The translations under genes were made by a program, and so were the position numbers. From Selaginella moellendorffii (taxonomy: Eukaryota > Streptophyta > Lycopodiopsida > Selaginellales > Selaginellaceae), in contig NW_003314261.1 in the NCBI RefSeq assembly GCF_000143415.4, forward strand, positions 4,814,691-4,878,690: DNA of 64,000 nt, in the 5' to 3' direction. Of the stretch, positions 11,871-24,030 are shown piece after piece. Each line of letters opens with the position of its first letter. Position 1 is the first letter of the stretch. Under the pieces are notes generated by a model. The model did not search any database, had not been told where the DNA came from, and saw only the letters and a program-made list of their open reading frames with translations.

Positions 11871-14452
11871 CCTTTAGCTGGTTAGTGTAGATGTTTGGAT
11901 TTTGTGTGTAGTGACTTCATTGCTTTGGTATGGTTATATACATAATGGTATGGGTGTGATGGTTGGTGTTTGGTGTCATGGATGGATGACTTAGCTTGTT
12001 TTCTGACATGGAGACTTGTTGTCACTTGTCTCCACACTCCTCCTCAAGGCTCCTATTGTTAGTCAAATGGAGAGATTTGAGGAAGACTTCATGTTTCACT
12101 CAATGTAGCGACTTCATTAGGATATCAAAGACCATTGAGGTGGTTGAGCAAAATTCTAGGTTGATAGTTCTATTGTTGACTTGATCCCAAATGAAGTGGA
12201 ACCTCAAGTCAGTGTGCTTGGTGTGTGAAATCTCACATCCCGAGTCAACACTATTGCTGACATGTTGTTGAAGTAGAATTTGACTATTAGAAATTGTATC
12301 CCGAGGTCTTGTAGCAACATCTTAAGATAAATGGATTCTTTTGCTATTGCTGTAGATGCGATGTATTCAGACTCACACGAGGACATTGCAGTGATCTGCT
12401 GCCTCCTAGAATGCTAAGTAACCACATTACGGTTATACATGATGATCATTTGGATCACCTGCCCAGTCTATGTCCATGTATCCCATGCATATTTCAATGT
12501 ATTTTCTTATACCACTCACATAGCTCATGATCTGCTTCACAGCAGCCCAATGTGAGGATGAAGGGTTATCCAGGAACTTTAAGACACACTGAATGCAAGG
12601 TTAGGTCTAGTCGAAACCATTAAGTAGATGAGACTTCTGACTACTGAATGGTACAATATCATGTTCTCCTCCTTAGGAGTGTCATCTAAAGTTGATATTG
12701 AGCTAAAGGCCTTAGACAACTTTGAGCCTACTTCTAGCCACTAGGTTAGCACCAAACATAGAGTATGTCATGGAGAATGTCATGGATGTATTTCTTTGGA
12801 GAATGTCATGGATGTATTTCTCCTGGGAGAGCTTAAGTACTCCATGTTGCCTATCATGGCAGACTTGAATTCCCAAACAATAGTGCAAATCTCCCAGATC
12901 AGTCATCTTAAATTTGGCAGCAAGGTAAGTCTTAATCTAGTTGATAAGCTGCACCTAGTTGGAGGCTAATAATGTATCATCTACATAGAAGGCTAAGAAT
13001 ATAGAGATTGTTATCAATCACATTGTAAGTGAGGTTAGAAAATCATTGATTTTAGTGTACCATGACTTGGGTTTCAGCCTATATAATGCCTTATGTAAAT
13101 AGCAAATGAGATGCTCCTAGCCTAGAAGGCTGGGTGATGTACACCTCCTCCTCAAGATCACCATTGAGGAAAGCACTTCTCACATCAAGTTGATGGAGCT
13201 CCAAGTCAAGCTCAGTTACATGGCTAATCAAAAGATGAATGGTTGTCAACTTCACAATAGGGCTATAAGTTTCAGAGTAGTCAACTCCCTATATTTATAA
13301 GAAGCCACAAGCTACAAAGCATGCATTCTAGTGCTTGATCCATTAGCTAGGTATTTCATCTTGAACAACCACTTGGCTGCGACTATCTTCCTGCCAGAAG
13401 GGAGGGGAACCAACATCTAGGTTCAATTCTTGATCCACTAGTGAGAGATACTCATATTGCATAACCACTTGCCACTCTAAGGCATCAGGGCTAGAAAAAG
13501 TAGCCTGGTAGCCACAAGGCTCAGCAATCCAATAGAATCCCTTCTTGCACAAAGCTTGAGTAAAGGACTCAAGAGCTTTAAGCATTATAACAATCCCAAT
13601 CTCTTGACAAGGTGGTAGTGTCAAGAGAGGATTTGGAGGAGGTGAGTTGGAAGAGCCTTCAACCATTTCTTCACTAATAAAGAACTCATCCATAAAAGTA
13701 GCAAGGGTTTGCTCATTGGATAAAGTAGAAGTGTTGTTGGTCACCCCCGAAGTGACTGGAGAGTTGGTGGGGAAGTCATGCCACTGCCAAGTAGAGGAGC
13801 ATTGCTCCTCCTGGAAGAAGCTACCTCTAAACTGCTTAGTGAACTCCTCATCTAACACCAAGGACAAGTCCTAGAACTAGAAGAAGCAATACCTCAAATG
13901 TGGTGATAGAGTTCTTGCTTGTTGAAAGAAACATTTTGGCTAACCATGAGCTTATTGAGAGCAAGATTATAAAGGCAGTAAACCTTAGAATGAGCATGAT
14001 AGCCCATGAAGATGGTCTTCTGACTTATGGGAATGCGAGCATATGCTATTCAACCAAAGAGCCTCAAGTGCCCTAACTGAGAGCACTTCCCAGTCAAAGC
14101 ATAATAAGAAACCGTGCTAGTGCTCCTTGTGGGAAAACAGTTGCAGATATAAAAGGCCATGTTGACCACTTTGCCTCAAAAGGATTTAGGTAAACCTGCA
14201 TGTTGGAGAATGAATCTCTAGCAAAGTGTAATTGAATCGCTCTGCCACACCATTCTGCTGGGGAGTACAGGCTGTCATATATTGTTAATCTATGCTTGTC
14301 TCAGCTAGGAAGTTGAGAAACTTGCTGCTCATGTACTTGCCATCACCATCCTTATATAGCACATGGATTTTCCTTCTAGTAAACATCTCTACCTAGCTTT
14401 TGAAAAGCTTGAAGTGGTTAAACATTTCACTCTTTATGAGGAGAAGACTTAC

Positions 14453-16033
14453 TTGTGAGACATAAATCCCTAAGCCCCAAAGTGGAGCCGAAAGGGTGCC
14501 ACATGGTAGTGGCCAAAGCGAAAGCCAAACGAGCATAACATGTTTGGACTAAAAGCTCCAACTTGAAAAGTTGAGAGTGGGAGTGGAACTTCCAACAAAG
14601 TGCTCGAGGAACAAGCACAAAGCAAGCAATAAATGAGTTTCTAGAAAAGGGACACAAGAGGACCAACACATGACACATGGAAGTGTTTGAGATGGAGTCT
14701 GAGAAGGAGTCCGAGATGGAGTCCGAGATGGACTAAGATGGAGTTTGAGATGGACCCAAGATGGAGTTCAAGATGGAGTCTGAGATGGACTGAGATGGAG
14801 TCTGAGATGGACCCAAGATGGAGTCCGAGATGGAGTCTAAGATGGACCCGAGATGGAGTCCGAGATGGAACCTGAGATGGAGTCTGAGAAGGACCTGAGA
14901 TAGAGTCCGAGGTCGAGACCGAGACCAGGACTGGGACTAGGACCGGGACCGGGACCGAGACCGAGACTAGGACCGAGGCTGAGACCAGGGCCGAGGCCGA
15001 GACTAGGGCCGAGACCGAGGCCGAGTCTGGGGTCGAGCTTGAGCCCGAGTCCGAGTCCGAGTCCAAAAGCCCAAAGCGTTCATCTCCCAGACCCTGGGGG
15101 GTTTGGTGAGCTCCAAAAGTATAGTAAGGGGAAGACTTCAGTGGAGCCAATTTGGCCAGAAAAGGCCAGTTTGGCCTAGGAAGGCTGTACCCAAGCATTG
15201 GGTGAAGGGATAACCACTAAGAAGTCCAAGGCTAGAGTGAATACAGACTAATAAATGGGGTAGCTTGGTGAAGTGTTCAAGAGTCAGCTCTAGTTCCCCA
15301 GGAGATCGAATGGCTAATACTCCCAATCCAAGTGTGGGTGGCACTACTTACTTAGATACCTAGTGTGGCTCAACGGAACCTCACTCTAAGCCCATGGCTA
15401 GAGCACCCAAAGGTGGAAGATGGGGAGAGTACCCATGAGGCTCGCATAGGGCCATGGTGTTCTGAAATGTTGTCCCAAAGTTCCAAACTATGGAAAGGAA
15501 GAGGAGTGGTCCTCTGGTGTAGTGACCAATGATACGGTCATGTGGTAAGGAAGTCCCAGAGGACAATGGGACTTAGTGATTGAGCCTATGGGCTTTGTCC
15601 CAATGGCAATGTTGGCAAACACAGCCATGGATAGAAAAGGGATTTGGTGGGGACTGTAAAAGGGATATTGGGGAAGGTTGTTCCCCATGTTTGTGGGCAT
15701 TTTAAGGATACTAAGGAGTGGACCTAGGATGGTCACTCATGGACGGATGGCCCAGTCTTTGAGAAACGGGACTGCAATGCAGGTGGTGTTGGGGTGAATG
15801 GGCGTGGCCTTAGCATAACGGGTTGGTATGTCAATGGTACCTTAGGGTGTCAGTCATTAAATTAGACATGTGGAGCACTTGGATCAAGTGCAATGGTTGA
15901 GTGGCATAGATGTCATTCTTGGGGCTAATAAGTCCCTAAGTCCCAAATAGGACTTACAAAGGTTGTGAGTGAGACTCTTTCAAGTGGTCGAAGGTGTGGT
16001 TAAGTGACTAAAGTAGAATGAAAAATTTTGTCG
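14453..16033. mobile_element. Nested 1.58 kb non-coding insertion with 5 bp target duplication
   Basis: The copia integrase sequence is continuous with its sister copy at 17.9-18.1 kb only if this segment is removed. CTTAC occurs at both borders (14448-14452 and 16034-16038), consistent with a target-site duplication. Near each end lies a short similar phrase (ataaatccctaagccccaaa and ataagtccctaagtcccaaa), which may be short terminal repeats. No transposase or reverse transcriptase is visible. A large part is a minisatellite. Confidence 0.55.
14690..15064. repeat. Minisatellite of 6- and 12-base units
   Basis: Tandem units of the form gagatggagtcc/t (period 12, with an occasional gacccaa variant) run from about 14690 to 14905. 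They pass into a hexamer array of gaccga/gaccgg/gaggcc type up to about 15064. The open frame across it is a by-product (repetitive Ser/Leu/Val strings) and is not a gene. Confidence 0.85.
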
Positions 16034-16732
16034 CTTACATCACTATAGTATACCTAGAATAGTCATCGATAAAAGATACAAAGTACCTCTTGTGGCTAAG
16101 TTTGTTCACAAGTAGATATCACACATCACTATGAACCAAATCTAGCAAGCTTATAGGTTGATCCTCAATGGTTCTTAATGTAAATAGAAGGCAAACTTGC
16201 TTGCCAAGATGGCAGTTTTCACACATGCCCAAATGACTAGTTAGGAATATAATGCCTATTTTCACCCTTTACTCAATAGTGATTTAGCATAGAATAACTA
16301 TAAAGCAGAACTTTAAACCCTTAGATATGTGGGCCAAGAGTACTATAATAAAACCTAAGTTTAGGGCTTTGGGCCACTGAATGAAGGTATAGAGCCAAAT
16401 TCCCAAATATATAACTAAAAAGTAAAGGAACTAAAACATGGAATAACTTTTGAGTATATGCCCTAAAGAGTGAAGAGACAGGAACAATAAGCAATATAAA
16501 TATAGTTCTAAAGTATCCAACATTCCATTTCCAAGACTAGCACATAAAACAGAGCCAAATAAAGCTTAATTGTAGTGCTATTTCTCTCCCCTTAAGCCAA
16601 TTAGAAAAAAGGTAGTTACTTGATAAGAGAGCCCTTAGTGGCTATTTTATCTCTATTTATCCCTTAAGGTTTCTAGAATCCACAATGATAGTATATCTAA
16701 ATTTCATCCCATGATCACATGTGCTACATTCA

Positions 16733-16757
16733 CCCCCCCCCCCCCCCCTTCCCCCTT
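16733..16757 (-). other. Polypurine tract of the TRIM element
   Basis: This is a C-rich tract on the + strand. On the minus strand it is an A/G tract running into the 3' terminal repeat, the expected second-strand priming site. Confidence 0.65.
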
Positions 16758-17077
16758 CAGAGATGTCAATGTCCTCATTGACTATTGACTAGCAACCATT
16801 ACTGAACTAAGGGGAACCAACACTTCCATTTCCGCATTGAATTTACCAATTTCTATAGTGGAGACTAGCTATTCCATATAAAGCAACTAATTATCCACCC
16901 ATACCGCAGTCCTACAGTGGATACTTTCGTCTATGAATGCTCCACCAAGAGGAAGGATATACACATGGATGCCCAATACATATGATTTCAAATTTAAGGG
17001 TAGAAATATACCTTGTTCAAGGGTATATTATATTTTTAAGTAGCCACTAATCAATAAGAATCAAACCCGTGCCATTT

Positions 17078-17089
17078 GCTCTGATACCA
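17078..17089 (-). other. Primer-binding site (initiator tRNA-Met type)
   Basis: The minus strand reads TGGTATCAGAGC two bases after the 5' terminal repeat. This is the standard plant retrotransposon site complementary to the 3' end of initiator tRNA-Met. Confidence 0.85.
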
Positions 17090-17258
17090 CATGTAGTGCA
17101 TCTTATCTCTCTCCCCTTAAGCTAACTAGAAAAGGGGTAATTGCTTGATGAGAGAGCCCTTAGTGGCTATTTTATCCACATTTATTCCCTAAGGTTCTAA
17201 AGATCCATGATGACAATATATCCAAATCTCATTCCATGATCACATGCACTACACTAAT

Positions 17259-17440
17259 GCTATTTCAACATACCAATAGCCTAATGCAAAAATATGGGTA
17301 TTCCACCAACTAACATGGTATAGAGTTTAGGCTTAAACCTAAACCAGATGCAAAACAAGGATATGCAAGCAAGTGGGAGCTAGACTATGCCTCACGTTGG
17401 TCAGTCATACCCAACCTACCCACTATCCCTATTATATATT
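17259..17440 (-). repeat. LTR-like repeat, copy C (gypsy family), fragment
   Basis: It shares gagtttaggcttaaaccta, then cccactatccctatta and atttggaac, with the LTR-like copy at 5351-5660. The bases just left of the TRIM (about 16545-16570) can be aligned to the preceding part of the same LTR, so the TRIM seems to have landed inside it. Confidence 0.5.
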
Positions 17441-17468
17441 TGGAACCCCTACGCTAGGGATAAATCTA

Positions 17469-18210
17469 CTATATTAGGATTGGAAGAAGCAATACCTTAA
17501 ATGTGGTGATAAAGTTTTTACTTATTAAAAGAAACATTTTAGTTGACCACAAGCTTCTTGAGAGCAAGATCACAAAGGTGGTAAGCCTTAGAATAAGCGT
17601 GATAGCCCACAAAGATAGTATTTTAACTCTTGGGAATGCAAGCATATGCTGTACAACCAAAGACCACTGAGAGTGCTTCCCAATCAAAGCATGATAAGAA
17701 ACCATGCTAGTTCTCCTTGTGAGAAGACGATTGTAGATATAAAAGGCCATGTTGACCACTTCACCCCAAAAGGATTTGGGTAAACCTATGTGTTGGAAAA
17801 GGCATTAAACAGTCTCTAGTAGAGTCACTTTGCCACACCATTCTACTAGGGAGTATAAGGCATCATATACTAGTGAACAATGCCAATCTCAGCTAGGAAG
17901 TTGAGAAACTCACTACTCATGTACTCACCACCACCATCCGTGCATAGCATATGGATTTTCCTTCTAGTAAACATCTCTGCCCAGCTCTTGAAAAGTTTGA
18001 ACTGGTCAAACACTTCACTCTTTGCAAGGAGAAGACTCACCACAATGTACCTAGAATGGTCATGGATAAAAGACACAAAATACCTCTTGTGGCTAAGTGT
18101 TTCCACAAGCAGATAGCATACATCACTATGAACCAAATCCAACAAGCTAGATTTCTCAAGGTTTTCAATATGAGTGTGACCCGATTAGCAACTAGTGTTG
18201 GGGCATCTTT
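17469..18210 (-). mobile_element. Copia integrase fragment, copy 2
   Basis: The minus strand gives LDLVHSDVCYLL, YFVSFIHDHSRYIVVSLL and LCTDGGGEYMSSEFLNFL, the three-Asp/Glu copia integrase core, followed by a more broken tail (MVNMAFYIYNRLLTRR). It is the same family as 12.2-16.2 kb; no RT is seen next to it. Confidence 0.8.
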
Positions 18211-20775
18211 CAGCCCCAACTATGGATCCATCCCTCATACACACATTCATAAAGCTGCAGCTCCAAACTCAAGTGCAAAAGAAAATGGGAAGGAACTATA
18301 CTCAAGCCTCTCTTGGGCTTATATACAAAGATGTAGGAATATTCCAAGGATATGGAATATCCCTTACTCTCTTTCAAGCCAGAATCTAAGCCGTGACACA
18401 AGGAGAAGGTGATAATGAGCTAGCACTGCAACAACAACCACTTGTGGGATATGCAAGACTCTAGCATGCAAGAACCCACAGCTGAAATGCTCCCATGTGC
18501 TAGAATGTAGTGTCCAAAAAGGGTAACTGCTAAAACAAAGAGAAATGGAAAAAAAAAACAAGAGAAAGAAAACTGAAAGTGGAAGTAAAAAAGAATGGAG
18601 ATATAGTCCAACTTCACTCACTCACTCAACTCACACACCCAAGCACCAGGTTCATCTCTTTGGAACTTTCATTGATTGAAACAAGGGTACATTTAGGCAT
18701 CAATCAGCTCAGTGACAACCGGGTTCAAGAGTTCTTCCAGGATTTCTCTCATCAGTCAATACCACACTTGACTGCAGGTGGGGCAGTGAGTCACCACAAT
18801 CTGCTCTGACTGAATGCTCAGTCTCTCTACTACCTGATGCACTCTCAAGATTGCAGGTGATATGATCTACATGTGGATCACATTGAGGGACTCCATGTTG
18901 TCACACCATTTCCACGCACTTGTTCCACTCTTGAAGAACTGCCCCCCAAGTACTCAGGAAGATTCCAGGATAACTCCTAATATGCTCAGGATATTCCTTT
19001 ATAGAATATTCTAGCTTTAAACACTTAGAGTTTTGCTGATGAAGCTTCTCCACAAGCTTCACTCTTGCAACTTCAACTCAAAATATCTTTTGCTTCACAT
19101 GTTCAATCTTCTTGATCTCAGGCTCGTTGGAAAGCCCTCACTGAGCTCTTCAACCTTCCTAAAATCTTTATTTATGAAATCCTCACTGCATGCAAGATAA
19201 TTACCAAGAACTTCTCAACTTCAAAACCTCTTAAACTTCACCGACTTCAGCTGCATCTCCCCTCTGGGGCTCTAGCATGCTACTTTACTTCCTTTTGCAC
19301 TTCCTCAACTCACAAACCACACAAATCTCTAAAAACAAGGGAAACACGCAAAGTGAATCAACTTTCTCAGATGACAAGAGATGAAAGTAGAAGATGGGAG
19401 AGGAGTTTAAAGTTCAAAGACACAAGGAAAACCTAGTGGGAAACTGTGTAGCTGAACTAAAAAACTCAAAGAAGAGGGAAAAATGAGGAGAAAAGAGTGC
19501 TCAAAACTTTGGCTGAGAATGAAGAGTGCTGGAATATGTATAAGAAAGTGAGGATGGAACTGATGTAGGGAAAGAAGCCAAAGAAATAGAGCACAAATTA
19601 ACAAGAGTTGAGGAGTCTTCATACAATCAATAATGCAATCAAAGTGTGTTCACTATAGAAAGAGACTTGCTCCACATGATTCCCTGGCCTAAAGCAAGAT
19701 GTAAGAAGAGTGAGAGCATCGAAGAAGTCCAGGGTCAAAAGTCACATTTTGAGAAGGCGTGGGCCAGTGAACTTCCAAGATTGCATGGTAAAGTATATGC
19801 ATCTTGGGGAATTCCATGTAAAGGTAGAGTTAATACACAATAAGAGACTTGAGGGTGGATATAGGCTCTAGATGTAAGCTCCACACTATAGGAACAAGTT
19901 GCAAACTCCATCGCTGCAGCAGATACCACTCCCAAGCATTCACTGGAGGCAATTGGAGATGGCTACTTATTTAGAAGAAAGTGGTCAAATACTGGCTTTT
20001 CAATCCCAGTAGCCACCAACTCATCAGCTTCATCCACTATCAATGATAAAAACATTGTCAAGGTATGGCATTTTCTTTTGTTTTTCTAATATTTAAAGAG
20101 TTGGCGAGTTGTGGAGTGAAGTGTCAAGATTCCAGAGAATATACAGAAGAAGGATATTCCAAGAGTTTGTGACAAGAAGAAAGGAAGTTAAGAGAAGTTA
20201 GGGAAGAGAGGAGAATGACAAGTGGAGCTTGGCATGAGTCAAAGAGGCAGAACGATGGAGCACAGCATATTGATATGTCATATTTGAGTGCAGCAATGTG
20301 CAGAATAAGCAAAATTATCTAGTGAGCAGCGAGTGAGTATAGTGTGCTTACATTGTGGGCAAGAGTGGATTAGGCTGTTAGTTTAAGTCTTGGCTGAATT
20401 GTTAGAGGATTAAAAGCTTTTGTTCCTACACAGCTCTTGGAGTATGAGTTTAGGGTTCTAGTTGGACTTCTAGTTGTCATATTTGGTGCATTAGTTGGGA
20501 GCTGCATTCGTGAGCATTGAAGTTGAGTGTGGAAGGCCAGAATTCAGCTGCGGAGTGGTAGCTTGTGCATGCGTGGCCAGAGATGAGGAATAAATAGAAA
20601 AAGCTGTAGAGGATGTTCTAAGGGAGAAATCAAAAAAATAGAAAAAAGACAGAGAAGCAAAACGATTTAAGAAGTGTCAGCAAAACGATCCAGTGTCTTC
20701 TTCAGAAAAAACACCACAAAAGTTGCAGCGGACTGAGGAGGAATAGTGGGAACCTTATCAAAGTTTGCCACTACA
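18211..20775. other. Probable repeat-derived region, no gene identified
   Basis: About 2.5 kb with only short frames and no recognisable motif. It lies between copia and gypsy fragments and is likely degenerate element DNA. Confidence 0.5.
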
Positions 20776-20779
20776 CTAA

Positions 20780-22240
20780 CAGCAGCAATCATTTATTGTG
20801 ATGGCAGCAGTACCACCACCAGCAGTTACTAGCCAGATGAAGTATCCCACGTATGTGACATTTGGTATAAGCATGTCACCATGTTCAAGAATGTGAGCAT
20901 GGCCAATAGTGAGGAAACTTTGCAGCAGAGACTTTTTCCAGTGACATTGAAGGATGTTGCCACATGCAGTAGCTTTCACTAATTGGGACCATTTGAAGAC
21001 TACATTTTTAAATGCTTTTTGCCCTACAAGATTCCATCAACGAGTGAGTGACGAGCTCAATGTGATTACCTTCCTGCCAGGAGAAACTATTCAATGGTAT
21101 GCAATAAGATTTTGGCAACTCCTCTCAAAGAAGGATCCAAAACCTGCAAAAGATGATCAGGTTTGATACTTTTGGCAAGGCTCATCACGGTTTGAGCAGG
21201 CCAAGTTGCCAAGTCGTCATGGACATATCCAAGCATCATCAGTCCTTAGAAGAATGGCTACACAATCAGTAGGCTTGTTAGATCATACAAATCTAGGAGT
21301 CTATCCAGGCGGAGTACTTGGAATTTTAAATTCAGTGAGTGTGACAGCTCCAACTTTGATCCCAACAGTGGCTCCAGTGGCTCTTATGCAATTTCAAGTT
21401 CCAGCCCTATCACTAGAGGTACAGATGAACAAGGTTAAAGAAGATTTAGTCGAGGCTCTTACAAAGAAGATGGGGGACTTACAAGTTAATTGGATTAAGG
21501 GTGTTTAGAATCCTCCCCAGCCAGTGTGTGATCGCTCAAATGTCTAGTGTGAGTGTCCAGTCCAGCAAGCGAGAGTAAATTGTCAATTCTGTGCTCCAAT
21601 ATTTGAGAATGTAGGTGTTCCTTCTCTAATGCAAGTGAGTGAGCTCTTTGATCAATTTAGAGGGAGTAAGAAGCCACTCAGAGTAGGGAAGAGACAGAGG
21701 TATAGATGAGTCTTGAATCTGGAAGTTGCTCCTTATGATATTATGAGAGACTTGGACAATCAAAAACCAATAATTACTTTTGCTCAGTTACTTCAGTTAG
21801 CTCTAAGGCTTCAAAGGGTGTTTCTGCTACAATGCAATCTCATAGAGAGGTAGTGGTGAATTCAGCATGGCCAATCATAGCAGATATATTCTCCAGTGAT
21901 TGAAATGGAGATAGCAGGTAAACAAATCAAGCATTACTTGTTGGATGGAGGGACTGGAGTAAATATTATTCCAGATGAGATGGCATTTAAGCTTGGCTTA
22001 GGAGTTCTTGTACCAGTGAATTTCCATGTTAAGATGGCAGATCAGAGTCGAGTGAAGCCGTTGGGAGTTCTTACAGGTGTGAAGATAGATGTAGCAGGGT
22101 TGAACTTTTATGTGGATTTTGTGGTTCTTAGGATGAGACTTGGCGAATTAACTTATCCATTGCTTCTAGGCTGACCTTGGTTGGTGCAAGCTGATACTGC
22201 TCAATACTATCATAAAGGCTTGATGAGGATTAGAAGTGGA
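20780..22240 (+). mobile_element. Ty3/gypsy gag-protease remnant
   Basis: The plus strand shows a gag capsid-like piece (20954-21166: WDHLKTTFLNAFCP, then FLPGETIQWYAIRFWQL). After it comes a retropepsin-like aspartic protease (21896-22174: HYLLDGGTGVNIIPDEMAF, with D-G-G where D-S/T-G is usual), and then RPWLVQADTAQYY without the usual leading glycine codon (a TGA interrupts). This order matches gypsy gag-pro. No reverse transcriptase follows. Confidence 0.7.
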
Positions 22241-22975
22241 AATTTCAAGCGCAAGATTCAAGTTAGTGTTCAAGTAGTGTCAAAGTTGAACCAGCCAATG
22301 GAAATTGAGAGAAGCACTCTGTTGTATCCACAACAGGAATTTGTCCCCCTCTCAAGAACTTACAACTTTACCCTTCTGGAACCCACAGCTCTCTACCTCC
22401 TGGATCGTCCCATGGCTGCCTCTCAGTAGGATGGACCAAGGAATAACTCTAATCTATCACTATCCTCGGCTGAAGCTCCCATCATCTCAGCCTCGATCAA
22501 CCCTCCTCTCAATGCCTTTGCTAGTGCCTTCAGGCCAATCTCTAACACCAGCACCTCACTCAGCGCTCCAGTACTGCTCAGTGCCTCAAGCCAGCCCTCT
22601 CTCAGCCCCTTTGCCAGCACCTCCGGGCCGGTCTCTGCTTGATCACGCCCTAGCACCTTGCTCAGCTCACTAGTGCCGTTATCTTGGTGCTCAATGCAGT
22701 GCAATACCAAATTTTGGCACCTCTCAGCCACATCTGGTGGCTCATCCTCATCCTCGCTGGCTTCCTTGGCCAACACCATCATCCCAGGCTCTGGAGCCCT
22801 CAGGGCTCTAATACCATGAAGAGATATGTGGAAGCTAAGATGGACAAGGATGACTCTGGAAGGATAGTCGAATATAACGTCATAACCAAATGGCCTCTAG
22901 CCTACACCTGGATCGGTGGAGTGGCATTACTTCCACCTAGGATCATGACATAGAGAGCGTATACCTCAACAGTTT
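22241..22975. other. Low-complexity region, no gene identified
   Basis: It is rich in repeated cctctcagc/agcgcctc/ctcagccc phrases, producing Ser/Pro/Ala strings in several frames. No homology is recognisable. Confidence 0.45.
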
Positions 22976-23720
22976 CTAGCTAGGAAAGGATATTTTGGGA
23001 GGGAAGATAGATCTCAAGAATGTGATGAGCTGCCATACCTCATGAGTGCTAATCACCATTTGCCTGGCACTGTAAGAAACGAGTTCTTCCCAGGCTTGAC
23101 ATATCTCTGGATCGTTCCCTTGACGTGTCCCCTGCCTGTCCTTTCCTGTTGTAGGCCCACTGCACTCGATCTCTCCATGTAAGAGTGAGCACCGTTCCAT
23201 GCGACCGAATTCCTGTTGGGCATGAGCTTGAATATGTGCTTCGCTTCAGAGGTCATTGCCTGATCGAGGTAAGCCATGAGTAGCATTGTCCACGGAGTCT
23301 CGTACAAGGTGGACGTCTTGGGCAAGCCTCGAGCGACGCCTCGAGTGCAAGAAGCCACACTCGGGTTTTTCATCCTGTGCACCATAGTCTTGCTCGTTTT
23401 AAGATCCTTGGCAAATACTGCAATCATGGCCCCCACCTCTCATGCCCAGGCGAAGATCTAAAGATCTATACCGGCCCATGCATAACCTTCGATCATCATC
23501 ACCCAGAGGTCCACAGCCGGATCCTTCACCAGCTTGAACAGCTCAGTTACCTTGTCCACCCCCCTCTGGGTATACTCCGAGTGCCTGATGTTCCAAGTCT
23601 TGACGTCCCTCTTCCCGGCACCATTAAAGAACTCCCTGGTTTCCTCGAGCTTCTCATTCACAATGCAGAGAGCCCGATCATGCTATAGCTGGTCGGCAAA
23701 GTCATACGCGCATAGCTCTT
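22976..23720 (-). pseudogene. Pentatricopeptide-repeat (PPR) gene fragment
   Basis: Minus-strand frames (23661-23458, 23436-23053, 23200-22976) match the middle of the intact PPR gene at 34261-35946. Examples are REFFNGAGKRDVKTWNI against REFFDGAAKRDVKTWNI, DPAVDLWVMMIEGYA, MKNPSVASC and AKHIFKLMPNRNSVAWN. Several frameshifts and deletions separate the pieces, and both ends of the gene are missing. It lies just upstream of oxygenase copy 2, in the same relative position as the fragment before copy 3. Confidence 0.85.
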
Positions 23721-23769
23721 GAACCTGGTGCTCACAAGACCCATTTTTTTCTGCCGAGGCTCCACACGA

Positions 23770-24030
23770 TCATGCAGAGGACTCCTCAATTCCATCTGGG
23801 TGGCCTTGGACGGCATTCTCTCGTAAGTGAGCTGAGCAGGTTAAGTTGAAAGCCAGCAGTAACCCGTTTGCAACAGAGATGTCAATCTTAAAGTGTGGTC
23901 TGATAGGCCCATACTGTTTCAAGTGCTCACACTCTCGGGGATGTTGGTGCCAAAGCGCCTTGAGAAGCTCCTGCGTCATCGGGTTATGAAATAAATAACC
24001 TTGCCCTAAATACTTAAACTGGTGTTTTGC
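23770..24030 (-). other. Unidentified open reading frame between PPR fragment and oxygenase copy 2
   Basis: The minus-strand frame is open for about 85 codons with coding-like composition (YLGQGYLFHNPMTQELLKAL, RPHFKIDISVANGLLLAFNL). I recognise no family. Beyond 24030 the frame continues only as the antisense of the oxygenase gene. It may be an exon or a foreign insert; function is unknown. Confidence 0.3.

Larger units (their letters stand above)
12204..16230 (-). mobile_element. Decayed Ty1/copia element, copy 1, split by a later insertion
   Basis: On the minus strand, from 5' to 3': integrase core pieces (about 16230-16040, then 14430-13880), a linker (13867-13343), RT (12906-12712, DLGDLHYCLGIQV) and RNase H (12386-12204, SSCESEYIASTAIAKESI). 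Integrase before RT is the copia order. The block 13880-14430 is closely similar to 17480-17990, so both belong to one family. The integrase is cut at 14452/16034 by a nested insertion. Frames are heavily interrupted. Confidence 0.75.
16571..17253 (-). mobile_element. Terminal-repeat retrotransposon in miniature (TRIM)
   Basis: Two direct repeats, 16571-16728 and 17092-17253, both begin TGTAGTGC and end CTACA. They share the central phrase gagagcccttagtggctatttt. On the minus strand the 5' repeat is followed by TGGTATCAGAGC (17089-17078), a perfect initiator-tRNA primer-binding site. The 3' repeat is preceded by a G-rich polypurine tract (about 16757-16733). The internal part is only 363 bp and codes for nothing. 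Flanks TTAAT (16566-16570) and CTAAT (17254-17258) look like a 5 bp target duplication with one transition. Confidence 0.85.

Noticed and set aside
14690-15064. CRISPR-like array
   Set aside because: Units are contiguous 6/12-mers without unique spacers, and the DNA is eukaryotic.
14641-15198. 185-codon minus-strand frame with Ser/Val/Leu repeats
   Set aside because: It is a translation of the minisatellite, kept open only because the 12-base unit lacks stops.
16733-16757. Poly-C tracts as sequencing artefacts only
   Set aside because: Their repeated position beside LTR-like ends (2149, 5662, 16733, 25907) fits polypurine tracts; exact lengths may still be unreliable.
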